Assembly: GCF_964340395.1 (NCBI RefSeq)
Contig: NC_135556.1
Coordinates: forward strand, 23,632,723 to 23,696,722
Length of the DNA stretch: 64,000 nucleotides
Reading direction: 5' to 3'
Source of the DNA: Glandiceps talaboti
Taxonomy: Eukaryota; Hemichordata; Enteropneusta; Spengelidae
Shown: positions 23,625-34,848 of the stretch, piece after piece
How positions within the stretch are numbered: the stretch's first letter is position 1
Layout of the letters: every line of letters starts with the position of its first letter
Translations under genes and position numbers: made by a program
Notes under the pieces: model-generated
Told to the model about the DNA's origin: nothing
What the model saw: the letters and a program-made list of their open reading frames with translations, nothing else
The model's database searches: none

Positions 23625-24915
23625 TGGATGATAGAGTGACCCTTTCCTAACTTCCACTGGAAAATCTCCCCCCCCCCCCCCGGCAAGCACAAAATATTTG
23701 TTAAAGTTTAATAATTGCACTCAAATTGTTATCGCAAGGGAGTTAAATGTGACGTCATGACCCAAGGTAGACTGTGTGTGTGTCTTTACAATCCAATGCT
23801 ATTGCCATTTTCTAAGTTAGAAAAGAAACGATTCTAATCGACGTAACGTAGGCAATGAACTCGTAAGAATTCTGATCAATTAGGAATCAAGTATTACCTT
23901 CTACTTTTGACTATAGGTCGGCAGAAAGCCATAATAGCATCCTGGTCATAGAGTTATTTTTTTAAAATTATTTTCTTTGAAATCTACGTATTAAAGAGAC
24001 ACATTCATATGAATACTGAATTGTCATATCTCATTATAATCTAAATATGTAGAGTTTAATACCAATCCATATACACGCTAAGCGGCATAACTGTTGGAAG
24101 GGGACTTGTTGAAATGAATTTTTTTATCTAATTACTATGGCTTTCTTGTTACTAGTACAGCTAAGTAAAGTCTGTATTCATCGATTACTTCATCTATTCC
24201 AGTTTTAAAGCAATCTTTTACTAAAGTTTATTGTTGACGAGTCATGTAGTCTTATCGATATACAAATGTGTTATAATCAGTATCGTTATGTTGTGTTTGA
24301 AAACGCTATTTTTCGTTCTTCCATGAGTATATAATGTACTACGATATCGCATGTTCTACATATACCAGAATTGTATCAATGTTTTTATCTTTTAAGTACT
24401 TTAAATATATTTGAGGACAAAATTTAATGGAAAGAGAGTAGAATGTCGGATTTTTATTTTCATTTTAACGGCTTGGGACACGCCTTTAGTGAGGTAGAAC
24501 AGTGTCATGAATCTATAATTCCCACTTTAGTGGTTTCTACTGTTATGGTTAGACACGCTATGTATTGTTGTGATGTAGATTGCAGTAGTTACACTAATTA
24601 AAAGTGTGTGTTATATTGTTTAATGTATTATTAGAACAAAAGACTCGAATAGGGTTATATATTGTAGTTTTTGTATTTTTGACACACGAGAGAGAGTGTT
24701 TGCCTACGATGGACGTGGCTCTACCATGTCTGATCTCAGTGATATAGCTATAATTGAAATTAAGTCACATTGTTATTCGGTCTACTAGGTACTTCTATAC
24801 ATAATCGTCTTTTAGGATCTCGAATCTCAATGTTTTAGGATATAAAATTATTAATACATTGTAGGCAGACTTTGTGAAAGTTAAGGCTTGTTTTCTCTAT
24901 GACAAGTTGTGTTTA

Positions 24916-24918
<3 letters not shown>
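23625..24918. other. Non-coding stretch
   Basis: A C14 run near 23668-23681 and a CRE palindrome at 23750. No gene recognised. Confidence 0.4.
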
Positions 24919-24919
<1 letters not shown>

Positions 24920-25000
<81 letters not shown>

Positions 25001-25100
25001 AAGGGAGAGACAGAGAGAGGGGGGTGTACTGGGACGGAGGAAGAAACACAGAAGACAAAGAAAGACAGAAAGATAGAGTCAGAGAGCTAGACAGAAAGAC
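24920..25100. repeat. (GA)n / GA-rich purine tract
   Basis: GAGA arrays at 24921-24993 lead into a degenerate purine-rich tail. The 161-residue minus-strand ORF rich in Ser/Leu (24897-25382) is mainly its translation. Confidence 0.95.
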
Positions 25101-26190
25101 AAACTGAGACAGATAGGAGATCATGGAGAATGTGTGTGTTTGTGTGTGAAGGGGGGGGGGGGGGCTGAGTGGTAAAGTCCCCGGGGTAAGATATTTCCAT
25201 AATTCACAAAACGGTCTTTGTATACACTGCATTGTCGAATAGCATGACTTATACATGTACCAACGTAGCGATACCTGAGCCGTATTATTTAGATAGCCAA
25301 TTAAAATATTCCACTGGGACTGGGTCTTATTAAATACAATCAGAGTTACTGCCCTCATTCGACGAGACGGTAACTTTATCACGTCTGTTCAACCTTGATA
25401 CACAGTTGGTTCCTTTAAATCTCTATCAAGACCACCATACCTCCTGTCAAGTGCTGGCTAATTTCTTCCATCGTGACGTTTGTTGTCTCTGACTTTTATC
25501 AGTGCAAGGTGAATAGTCATAACATCAAATACATGTTTCTGTCCTGTGTATATTTGCCAATGTATGTCTAAGATATGCGCAAAAAGATGAACATCACTGT
25601 ATGCCTGCATGGGACTTATATTCTTGAATTGAAGTTCAATCTTTCTCACTATTACAACTCTGTCACCATGTAGTGATCCTCAGAACACTGTTCGGAGTTT
25701 GTAGACCACCTGTAAGTAGTATATATGTATTCGTGTTATATGTTTTGTCTGCGTCGGTTCAAATCTAAACAATAGTAGCCTTGACGCACAGTCACTTGTA
25801 ACTGTGGGCACAACACGTCATACAATTCATGCTTGGTCCCATAATGCTAGTACAACATATTTTCATGTTAACCCTTAGTCATTTGATTATGAACATTCAT
25901 TAAAAAAAAACAACCAGAAAAAACAGAAATTTTTGAAAGAGATTTTGTTTTGTAGAGTTCATCGCAGAACTTTAATTGCCTCGAAGTCCACTATCGTTGG
26001 AGGATATGTGCACAACTGTAAATTGTACCAGCCTTCTGTAAATACAATATTCAAAACATACACAGTACTACTCTCCTGTTGGTCATCGGTGTATATGGAC
26101 TATCGGTAGTCAACTATAGACACCCCTAGTCCTAGCATAGACTCGATTTGGTGTTACTATCTCAAGAAGCTGGTGTAGAGAGCTTCGTAT
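25101..26190. other. Non-coding stretch
   Basis: G13 run at 25150-25163. No gene recognised. Confidence 0.4.
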
Positions 26191-26442
26191 TGGTCTAGTT
26201 CCTGACGGACCGTATTCCGTACTACGTTATCTTCATAGGTATAGCACAGGGGCGTGTAATATTTCATAGATTGTTGTTTTCCAGGTCTACAGACTAAATA
26301 TAACAACCTTTTGAATATATATTCCTACCTGTACAGGGAAAGAGAGATTGATACATTTGTAGCAGCAAGATTCGTATGATATTTTCCTAAGAAAACGGAA
26401 ATCTAAGCAATAATACACGCCCCTGTGTCAGGAACTAGATTA
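26191..26442. mobile_element. MITE family 2, copy with 9-bp target duplication
   Basis: The ends TGGTCTAGTTCCTGAC and GTCAGGAACTAGATTA are inverted repeats. The direct repeat GCTTCGTAT flanks the element (26182-26190 and 26443-26451), a perfect 9-bp target-site duplication. Inside, a second inverted repeat (CACAGGGGCGTGTA at 26245, TACACGCCCCTGTG ending 26427) suggests a nested or rearranged unit. There is no ORF. A 9-bp duplication is typical of Mutator-like elements. Confidence 0.75.
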
Positions 26443-26451
26443 GCTTCGTAT

Positions 26452-27309
26452 TGATAGTATAAACACTTTTAAAGGCATATCTCTGCGACATGGCTTGTAA
26501 GTGATTCCTCAACGTCATTCTACAGATGATGAAAAAATGTCGTTGGCATGCCACTCATCAGGCCATCCTCGTCCTAAACAATATAGTTTGAGAATTTGTT
26601 AGGACAGATTTGTCCTAGAAAATTGTCTGAGGTAGAATGCGCCTCGGCAAGAAATTTTCCTGAAAATCAGTTATCTTCATTTCTCTCCAAACTTTGACAC
26701 ATGAAAGTTTGCTCCGTATCCTTTGAGATACATGTAATGAAAACAGAAACAGTCTTGATTTCAAGGAAATAGAAAATCTATTTATTAGTTATTTTCCACT
26801 GTATTCGGCAGCCATATTGGATTCTAAAATGACTAAATTTTGGTATCATTGTGACTTCTAAAATTTGTACGATGAAATACTAATTTTTTCCTCCTTGAGA
26901 ATAGCTTAGCGTTTTCTTGAAGAAAGTAACCAGTCTTTAAAATACCACGGCGTCGGAAATACAAAGTAGTTGCCGTGCCTTTGTATTTATAATTGTCTGA
27001 CGAAACGCCCTTGATTCAGTATTAACGGAAAACTTTCACACCGAGCACCGAAAGCCTGAGGCAATTTTATCGCCTCTTTAAAGGTGAGAACGATGTATTT
27101 TGATCGGAAAGTAATTCCATAAATAGTGCGAAAAATGATAAATGATAACCGAATCTTTGAATGTCTACATATAGTGCCTTTGAAGTTTATTTAGAATAGT
27201 TGCTCTTTGACATATTTCGCACATAGACGAGTGTATGGCTTGAAGCAGCGTTATTTTATACTCTTTGTTAATCTTGGCTAGTGAAGGGGCATGACACCAC
27301 GTTAGCTTA
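26452..27309. other. Non-coding stretch
   Basis: No gene seen. A short hairpin GAGGCAATTTTATCGCCTC lies near 27058-27076. Confidence 0.4.
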
Positions 27310-27405
27310 CTTGCGTCAACCGTACCAAATATACACTTTTATTTGTGCAGAGACGTGAAATCGAAACGTTTGGTCGGCACTGTGCGCACTGACGATTGAC
27401 GCAAG
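27310..27405. mobile_element. Possible short inverted-repeat element
   Basis: CTTGCGTCAACCGT at 27310 and ACGATTGACGCAAG ending at 27405 are inverted repeats with 13 of 14 matching. The 96-bp unit has no ORF. It is a single copy in this window. Confidence 0.4.
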
Positions 27406-29459
27406 CAGGACAGCAATATTTGCGAATAAACCGCCTCGCATATTGCACATCATGGTCCGGAAGCTATCGGTTTCCTCTTATCGGTTACCCATTTGACCTT
27501 TGACACTGACGTCATAAATTAATTCGTTTTTGCTTCTGGTTCGAATGTTTGGGTGGTTCATATCGTACGTATCGAGTGTTTCCAAAAAAAAACTTTAGTG
27601 AAGGTCTTTGAAACTAGCAATTGCAAGTGTGTGGGTGTATTTGTAGAAAAATTGTTTTGTTTCTATCGAAGACATTCGGACCCAAGACACTTAACTAGTA
27701 TGTGTGGGATTGTAGCCCATTTCGAACCAGTTTCTTAACCCTTTTCGAAGTTTAAACAGTGAAAGGATAACGATGTGCTTCCAACTTCAACAGCATACAA
27801 GTTGCAGCATTGGTATATGATATTAACTGACTGAGGTATGTTAAACTTAAAAGTTTGTCATTTTAATAGAGCTGATCTAGGCACGACAGATTGTCACCCC
27901 ACGTTTAAAAGTAGAGCAACTGTGAAACGTTTCAATCAATTTACAATTCTCAGCTCAGTTCAAACGGTTTGGGAAAAAAATGAAATACGAAGAAGGTTCT
28001 GCTGGAATTTAGAATATTGTGTGTTGTCTTCAACGCCACCATGAAAGCTGATGTAAACGTTCATTCATGGAGGGTTTAGAACGGTTTTTGCTTTACATGT
28101 AATAGGCTATGAACAGTGTCATGTCTCGCTGTACTTGATGAAACAACATTGTGGTACTGAAATCTTCAATCGATTCGTTACGTTTTTTTGTAGTTATCAG
28201 TGACATTCATATGTCCCTGGTACTATCGATTGCAGTGTGCAACGTCAGACTCTCTGCCTTGTAGTGTGAAATCTTTGGTTCAAGTTTGTTTTAGGGGCTA
28301 TAGATATGTGTAAACTAAACTACAACGTTAGACTAGACTACTACATTATATAGTGTAAAATCTATCTCTACCATCCTTCTGTGTATATCTTGTATCACTA
28401 TCGCGATAGCACATTTCGACTGTGTTTCTGGTGTCTCAAACATAGCCGAAATCCGCCAACCAGAATGTCTAGGCTACCACTCATAACATATAAACGTTGG
28501 TCTTTTCTCATTTCTTGTCTTCCACTTTTTTTTGGGGGAGGGGGATTTCTCGTCAGTTTCGTTCTCTCCATCGTAGACCATCGTCACCGTAGACCCCGTA
28601 GAGGAATCCAAAGCTAGTAAATTATCAGAGCCAGGGTTGTATTTATCTCAATGTGTGCTATCAATTGCATGTTCAGGGTTATAATGCTGTTGATCAATGA
28701 TAAGTAATACCGGTACTCAGTGTATCGTTGATGAATAGAAGGAATGAATGCTACTAAACTGGTTCTCACGACCAATTAATATATCATTTCAGTTTACTGC
28801 ATACCAATTGTAAGTTGTTATTTTCACCGCCCTGTCCTAAAAAAAGCTTATTATTGTTCTGGTCCTGCTAGTAGACGAAGATGATAGCATTCAATTGAGT
28901 AGTTTTTTTTTCTGCAAAATAACGCTATACATATATGTCGACTATCACTGACCGTTTTTGTCATCGTCGAGTCAGAACGATTAATCGCACCACAAGGGTT
29001 ATTTTACTGGTATCTTGTATCGCTGTCAAGAACATGATAGAGGCTCGTTACATGCAAAGGTAGCGGAACTGACTGACACACAAGTTGGCGTTTGGTATTG
29101 GATGTACTGTTGGAAACATCCTAGGAAAATATCACAAACACGCAGCAGACTCAATCTGTGTCATTTACCACCTTGTATGTAGTAGCTACCCGCCAAGACA
29201 AGCATTTGACAGGTCCGCGGGGCATTGGTAGTGAATACGTGCTCATCTCGACGTCAGAATCACATAACAGAGCCGTCATATCGACATGCGGGAGTCATCG
29301 CTCAACAAATTCTTGTCAGGCTAGTGACGACTCCCGAAAGTTTACAAACACAGATGGGGAGCTGAAGTGAACGTGATACGAGTACATATTTCATGTTAGT
29401 AGACTTGGTGTGACTTCATCGCACATTTTTTTCAGTTATCGGTGGCTAGTGTCACCTTT
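27406..29459. other. Non-coding stretch
   Basis: The short ORFs at 27553, 27838, 28381 and 29158 show no recognisable domain. A CRE palindrome lies at 27507. Confidence 0.4.
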
Positions 29460-29658
<199 letters not shown>

Positions 29659-30422
29659 GTCGAGCTCTTGCCTAAATCGTCATTATGGACAGCCAGTGAA
29701 CGCATTCCGTATTTGATGCACATATTTAGTGTGACTGACGATGCATTTACACAGCTGGTTAGTAATGGTTTCCTCGACCGAGGCTGCCCTCTCTAAAGGT
29801 CCGGGCACGTGTCTTTGCCATTTGTCGGAATGCTTTGAGAGAAGCGCTTGCAGCGAAACATCATTGATGTTAACATGTTAAAGGCCAGGCAATATATTGC
29901 TATATTAATTAAGTAGGAATGGCAGTTTATAGATGGCATGATTCTCTTCCAACCTCCTGCTACCTATAGTACCAGATGTTCAGTTAGGTCTAATCATATT
30001 TGATCTAATCTTATCTTATCTTGTCTTATCTTACCCGATTGTATCTTGGGATCTCCCCATTTTCTTGTCTTCTGCACATAAGAGTAAAAGCGTCGATTTT
30101 TGAAAACTCTTACATTGTACATGTATTTTTCAGAAGACGGGAGTTGGATGGGGTGGGGGTGGGGGAGATTTCTCCCGAAAATGCCCACTGTTTTGTTTTC
30201 GATTGGGTTTAATTTTTATTTTTTGTGCAGGAGTCTATCAATTATCAGATTTCTAGATGAATGAAGAACAGGCATAGAAAAATTTAAATCAAGTCCACGT
30301 GGGAAAAAAGAACGTTACAATGGATTGACAGATGGAATGCTGCATGGATTCATGATAGATGACTGGCTGGCTGGATTGATTTGATGTAGCATAAGACCCT
30401 ACCTGATATTTAGAATTTTTGG
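29659..30422. other. Non-coding stretch
   Basis: (TCTTA)-like degenerate repeats at 29996-30036. No gene recognised. Confidence 0.4.
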
Positions 30423-30446
30423 ATTTGCGCTCCGTTCCGTCGCGCT

Positions 30447-30563
30447 CATCGTCGCAAACCACAGCCTATTTTACGGCAACGTTCTTGACGCACCGCCAAG
30501 AGGCTAGAGGTTCGTTATTTCGTAGTGTCGCGGAAGAAATAACAGCTCTGGTTTGAGACAATG
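30447..30563 (+). mobile_element. MITE family 1, copy 4, inside a larger inverted repeat
   Basis: Begins CATCGTCGCAAACCACAGCC, has the core ATTTTACGGCAACGTTCTTG and ends CTCTGGTTTGAGACAATG. A perfect 14-bp inverted repeat, ATTTGCGCTCCGTT at 30423-30436 and AACGGAGCGCAAAT at 30574-30587, encloses it. The other copies lack this outer pair, so this copy may sit in another element. Confidence 0.7.
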
Positions 30564-30599
30564 ATTGCTTCCTAACGGAGCGCAAATTTAAAATGTCAC

Positions 30600-32217
30600 T
30601 TCGGATAGCGAATAGTGTAGTGATAGTCGTTCTCAAGTCTAGGTTACCTTAAAACATATGTATGTATACTCCTCACAAGAGGGACAAAAATATACTAGCA
30701 TATCTAACGTTTTTCATCAAATTGGTACTTTCTACCGTTTACCAGTGTGTAGTATAGCAAATATAAATAAAGTTGACAGCAGAGATGGTGTATGTAACTG
30801 CGATGGTTCTGCATTATGTACGTATAATATCGCAACACTGATAACTGTACGTAAACAGAGTGTATTTCGAATGAATCGGTCAGCCATCTTCAGCTGTTAT
30901 TATCCTATTACAATGTATCTGTCAGTTCTCTGCCATTAGAAGAAAAGGCAACACCAATGTGTCCCTCCACCCTCTGTGTTACTCCGCGCGGGGTTGGGTG
31001 AGGGGTTGCAGAATTGTGAAGTTGCTAGGAATAAGATTGAGAAATGTAAGTGTGTTGTGATGATAGATACCGGAACTGTTCAATGTGGTTTTAATAGCAA
31101 ACTTCGTCCTTGACAAAATTATTGGCTCTGACCAATCTCGATTTTTAGCACGTATATATTGTTGTTGAAATTCGAGTCCTTGGACATAGCGTTCAAAGTC
31201 TCCAGTGATCTTCAGTTAAACATCTGTCGAGGTATGTGTCAAGACCCTCATCACATCGTGACCATCGCTTCACTTTAAATATAATTATTCATTTCCAGGG
31301 CCAAGTTACACATATAACCATAGGAATTTGAAAGTCACGGTAGCTGTGTAGTTTTATTCACGGACAACCACACAAAACCAAAGAAAAACGACTTTACATG
31401 TAAGTACTTGGTCAGGGAGTGCATGGCATCTTGTGAAGTGATTTATACGTAAAACTGGGTTGAATTTCAGACTGGTTTCACTGACTGATATACATGTGAG
31501 ATCCTTAGGTTTTACGCAATTTACTCATGTTCTGCACTCAATTCACGCGAGCATTTTGGGGTCACAAAAATATGTTTTGTTGTTGCCGCAAAGAGGTGTG
31601 GTGGCTTTACGACGATGTCGCAAACATTCGTCAGATAAATTAACTGTAAAATACAGGTTAGGTACGGTGAACAGGCTCAAAATAGAACTAAGAGTGATTG
31701 ATCACAACTTTTAATGGTATGAAATAAACACTGGGTTGTCTTATTTCATATGTTTGAACACATATACTTCAGTATTATGTAGTATCTGACTAACAGAAAA
31801 GTGATAACTTGGCACGTTTTCAACACTACGAGTGTGAGTTTTTCTATTCTACCACACTATGTTCACCCCTAGGCTTAAAATATCCACCTGGAAATCTTCG
31901 ACTTTTCCATGTGAATGTTCTTGTTTCAATTTGACCTCATAGATATAGAAAAAAGATACAGGAAAGCCATTGGTGTCCTCTCAATCACCTTGTTTTCATC
32001 GGAGTTTCTTTATGACGCAGGCTCTTAGCTAGTCAACATGACAATATAGAAAATCAAATCTGTTTCTATGTGAGCTCATGTATCTCTACACAAATCGGAC
32101 TAAAATTGAACCTGTAAATGTAGGTGAGCTGTATGATGGCATGATAACGATACCATACCCTTATTACTATGATGTTTCGTCACACTGTGTTTAGATTTCA
32201 CCCTTTACTTTATTTTT
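30600..32217. other. Non-coding stretch
   Basis: The open frames at 30658-30939 and 31460-31714 have no recognisable domain. Confidence 0.4.
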
Positions 32218-32219
32218 TT

Positions 32220-32220
32220 C

Positions 32221-32262
<42 letters not shown>

Positions 32263-32392
32263 GGTGGCGGTACTAGTAGTAGTAGTAGTGGTGGTGGTGG
32301 TGGTGGTGGTGGTAGTAGTAGTAGTAGTGGTGGTGGTGGTGGTAGTAGTAGTAGTAGTGGTGGTGGTGGTGGTAGTAGTAGTAGTAGTGGTG

Positions 32393-32450
<58 letters not shown>

Positions 32451-32552
32451 CAGCAGCAGTAGCAGTAGCAGCAGCAGTAGTAGTAGTAGTAGTAGTACTA
32501 GTAGTAGTAGCAGCAGCAACAGCAGTAGTGGTGGTGGTGGTGGTGGTGGTAC
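32220..32552. repeat. (AGT)/(GGT)/(AGC) compound trinucleotide array
   Basis: Blocks of AGT and GGT alternate. Between about 32310 and 32402 a 30-bp higher-order unit, roughly (GGT)(AGT)5(GGT)4, is repeated three times. AGC interruptions follow at 32450-32525. Poly-Val and poly-Leu/Pro ORFs on the two strands are its translations. Confidence 0.97.
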
Positions 32553-33529
32553 AATGTACCTAACACCGCCCAGTAAATAAGCTGAAATCATACTTTTATC
32601 TCGCAAAAAAAGAAAAAAAGATTTTGGAATCCGGAACGTCTAGATGCGAAGAACGTTCAATTCGAAATGGCGCAAATAACAACGATGCGATGGATGTAGT
32701 CTGGACGTGATACTTTTAAAGCTTCCGATACGTCTGAAAATATTGTATGGAGGGCTGTTAGAACAGTTCAAAGTTTATTTTCTTGTTTTAGAGAGAATAT
32801 ACGTCGCACGTTTAGGCTTTACTAACATCGTAATGTATTTATCGAAGACAGTAACAGTTGAAGGACGAGCATAAGCACAGAAGAAACGGAAGTAAGGGGT
32901 TATACGTGATTACTAAATCACAACAAAGTGGTCCTTTTTCTTGTCACAGTACCAGTAATTTGTAACATATACAGCGAACTCATGTGAAGCTCGGGAGTTC
33001 TACACATTTTGATACACAGACTAACAGTACGAAAGAACATTTTATGCTGATTGACAAGAACAGATGCAAGAACAGATGCAGGGGTATTTGAAATTCTCAA
33101 GTTCAATATTTGTACGAGAAGATATGTCTGGTCTTTGGAAAATCTAATATGCTCATGATACTTTACAAGTCCGATGAGGTATACTGACTATGAAATTACA
33201 GTAGAGAGAAATTGTGCGAAAACTAAAGGACCCTACAGTAGAGTATTGTATATAAGGATTACTGTAATATTTATATTGACTTTTTGAATAGCAAAATTGA
33301 CTTCAGGATTGTGTGGTGGGATGGGGATACAGAGACATTCACAACAGAGAGACAGACCGGGATAGAGAGAGATCTCTGAGATGGACACATTTCACTGAAA
33401 AAAGTACATTCTCGAGTCATAACTTGTCGCTCAGAGACTTACTTTGGTGTTACTAATAAATACCATTTCAAGATCAAGAAGCTCTCCACAATAAACTTCT
33501 TGCGAAATCCAAGACAAGTCTGTGGGCTA
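32553..33529. other. Non-coding stretch
   Basis: No gene recognised. Confidence 0.4.
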
Positions 33530-33648
33530 TAAAATTTCTGCTTGCAGACGGATTAAGTTGGGACTCGATTCTGATAATGCCCTGTGTAGGAACATTTTTC
33601 GAATCGATTCCTGTACAGTAACTCTGCCTGCAGGCAGGACTAGTGCTA
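33530..33648. mobile_element. MITE family 3, copy 1 (GGACTCGATTCTG arms)
   Basis: The left arm has CTGCTTGCAGACGG then GTTGGGACTCGATTCTG. The right arm, read in reverse, has GCACTAGTCCTGCCTGCAGG and later GGAATCGATTCG. It matches the 39518 and 41213 elements in arm sequence and length. No ORF. Confidence 0.55.
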
Positions 33649-34619
33649 CATGTATGTAAAGTGCTAGTACTATGTAAAGTGTAACACGTTGTGGATAGAA
33701 TACCGACCACATCCATCATTCAACACAAAGTCACAACACAAATACAACAACAGATGATATGACGACATAAACAGTTCATCAAACTTCATTAAACTATAAT
33801 TATATTCAAGGATCAATCAAAGTATAAATCAAAAGTTCCGGTAACTGTTTCAATCAAACATCTGCTACATCGCGTCTTCTTCGGTTGTCCTTGCTAGCTT
33901 TAAAGATGTCCTCCATTTTAATTACTTCCTGGAATTTCCATAGTAAAAGAATACCTCAACGTGATCTACGGGTATCACTTGATCTGATAGCCATCCATCG
34001 CTATTTTACAATGTAACATTCAAAAAATACTGACTCGACTGTCGCTCAAACCTCACTCACCGGAAGTGGAGGAATAAAGAAAATAGTATCCATAGTAACA
34101 CCCATCTCACAAGAACTTTGTTGTTGACCTTCAGGAGATCTTTATATAAAGATGTGAAGGAATTTCGGCGGGCTCTACAAACTGTAATTAGGCTCAATCT
34201 TGTTGTGGTTGCCATGGTTTCCATGTTGGATACTTGAGTCTTACCACGTAATTGACATATTCGGGACCAAAGAGTTTTCCTCGCCATGCCATGACGCAAG
34301 GACGTGGGAAACTGCAATCCGTATTACACACCCTTGTTGAAAAACAAACTTGTTTGTTCAGCCAAGATGTAGTCTTTTATGCCCCGAATTCAATCAAAGT
34401 GAAGTTCATTCAGAGATTTAATGTATTAAAGTCCCCACCGAGACCAGACGACTCAACCCTACCCTGAAGGTCATGTGGATGAACAAAAATTAACCACCCA
34501 AATTCATTAAATGGCGGAACTTGCCCGTTAGCATGGTTAGACTAGACATCATAGAACCAAACAAAAATAACTGAAACGCTCAATCAGCATTTTGTGATTG
34601 GACGGAAAATTGAAATTTT
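33649..34619. other. Non-coding stretch
   Basis: No gene recognised. Confidence 0.4.
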
Positions 34620-34659
34620 AGAGAGAGCGAGAGAGGGAAGGAGGGAGGAGGAGGAGGAG

Positions 34660-34748
<89 letters not shown>

Positions 34749-34848
34749 TGGGAAGGATGGGTGGATGGAGAGATGGTGGAGAGAGATTAATAGAGGAGAG
34801 AGAGAAAGAGAGAGGGGGGAGAGAGGGGGACGGAGAGAGAGAAGGGGG
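34620..34848. repeat. (GA)n / (GGA)n purine tract
   Basis: GAGGAG and GAGAGA arrays, about 70 bp pure GA at 34665-34735, then degenerate purine-rich sequence. The Arg/Glu-run ORF is its translation. Confidence 0.95.

Noticed and set aside
24897-25382. 161-aa Ser/Leu-rich minus-strand ORF
   Set aside because: More than half is the (GA)n translation; the rest has no domain or splice support.
32205-32606. Poly-Leu/Pro and poly-Val ORFs
   Set aside because: Translation of the AGT/GGT array.
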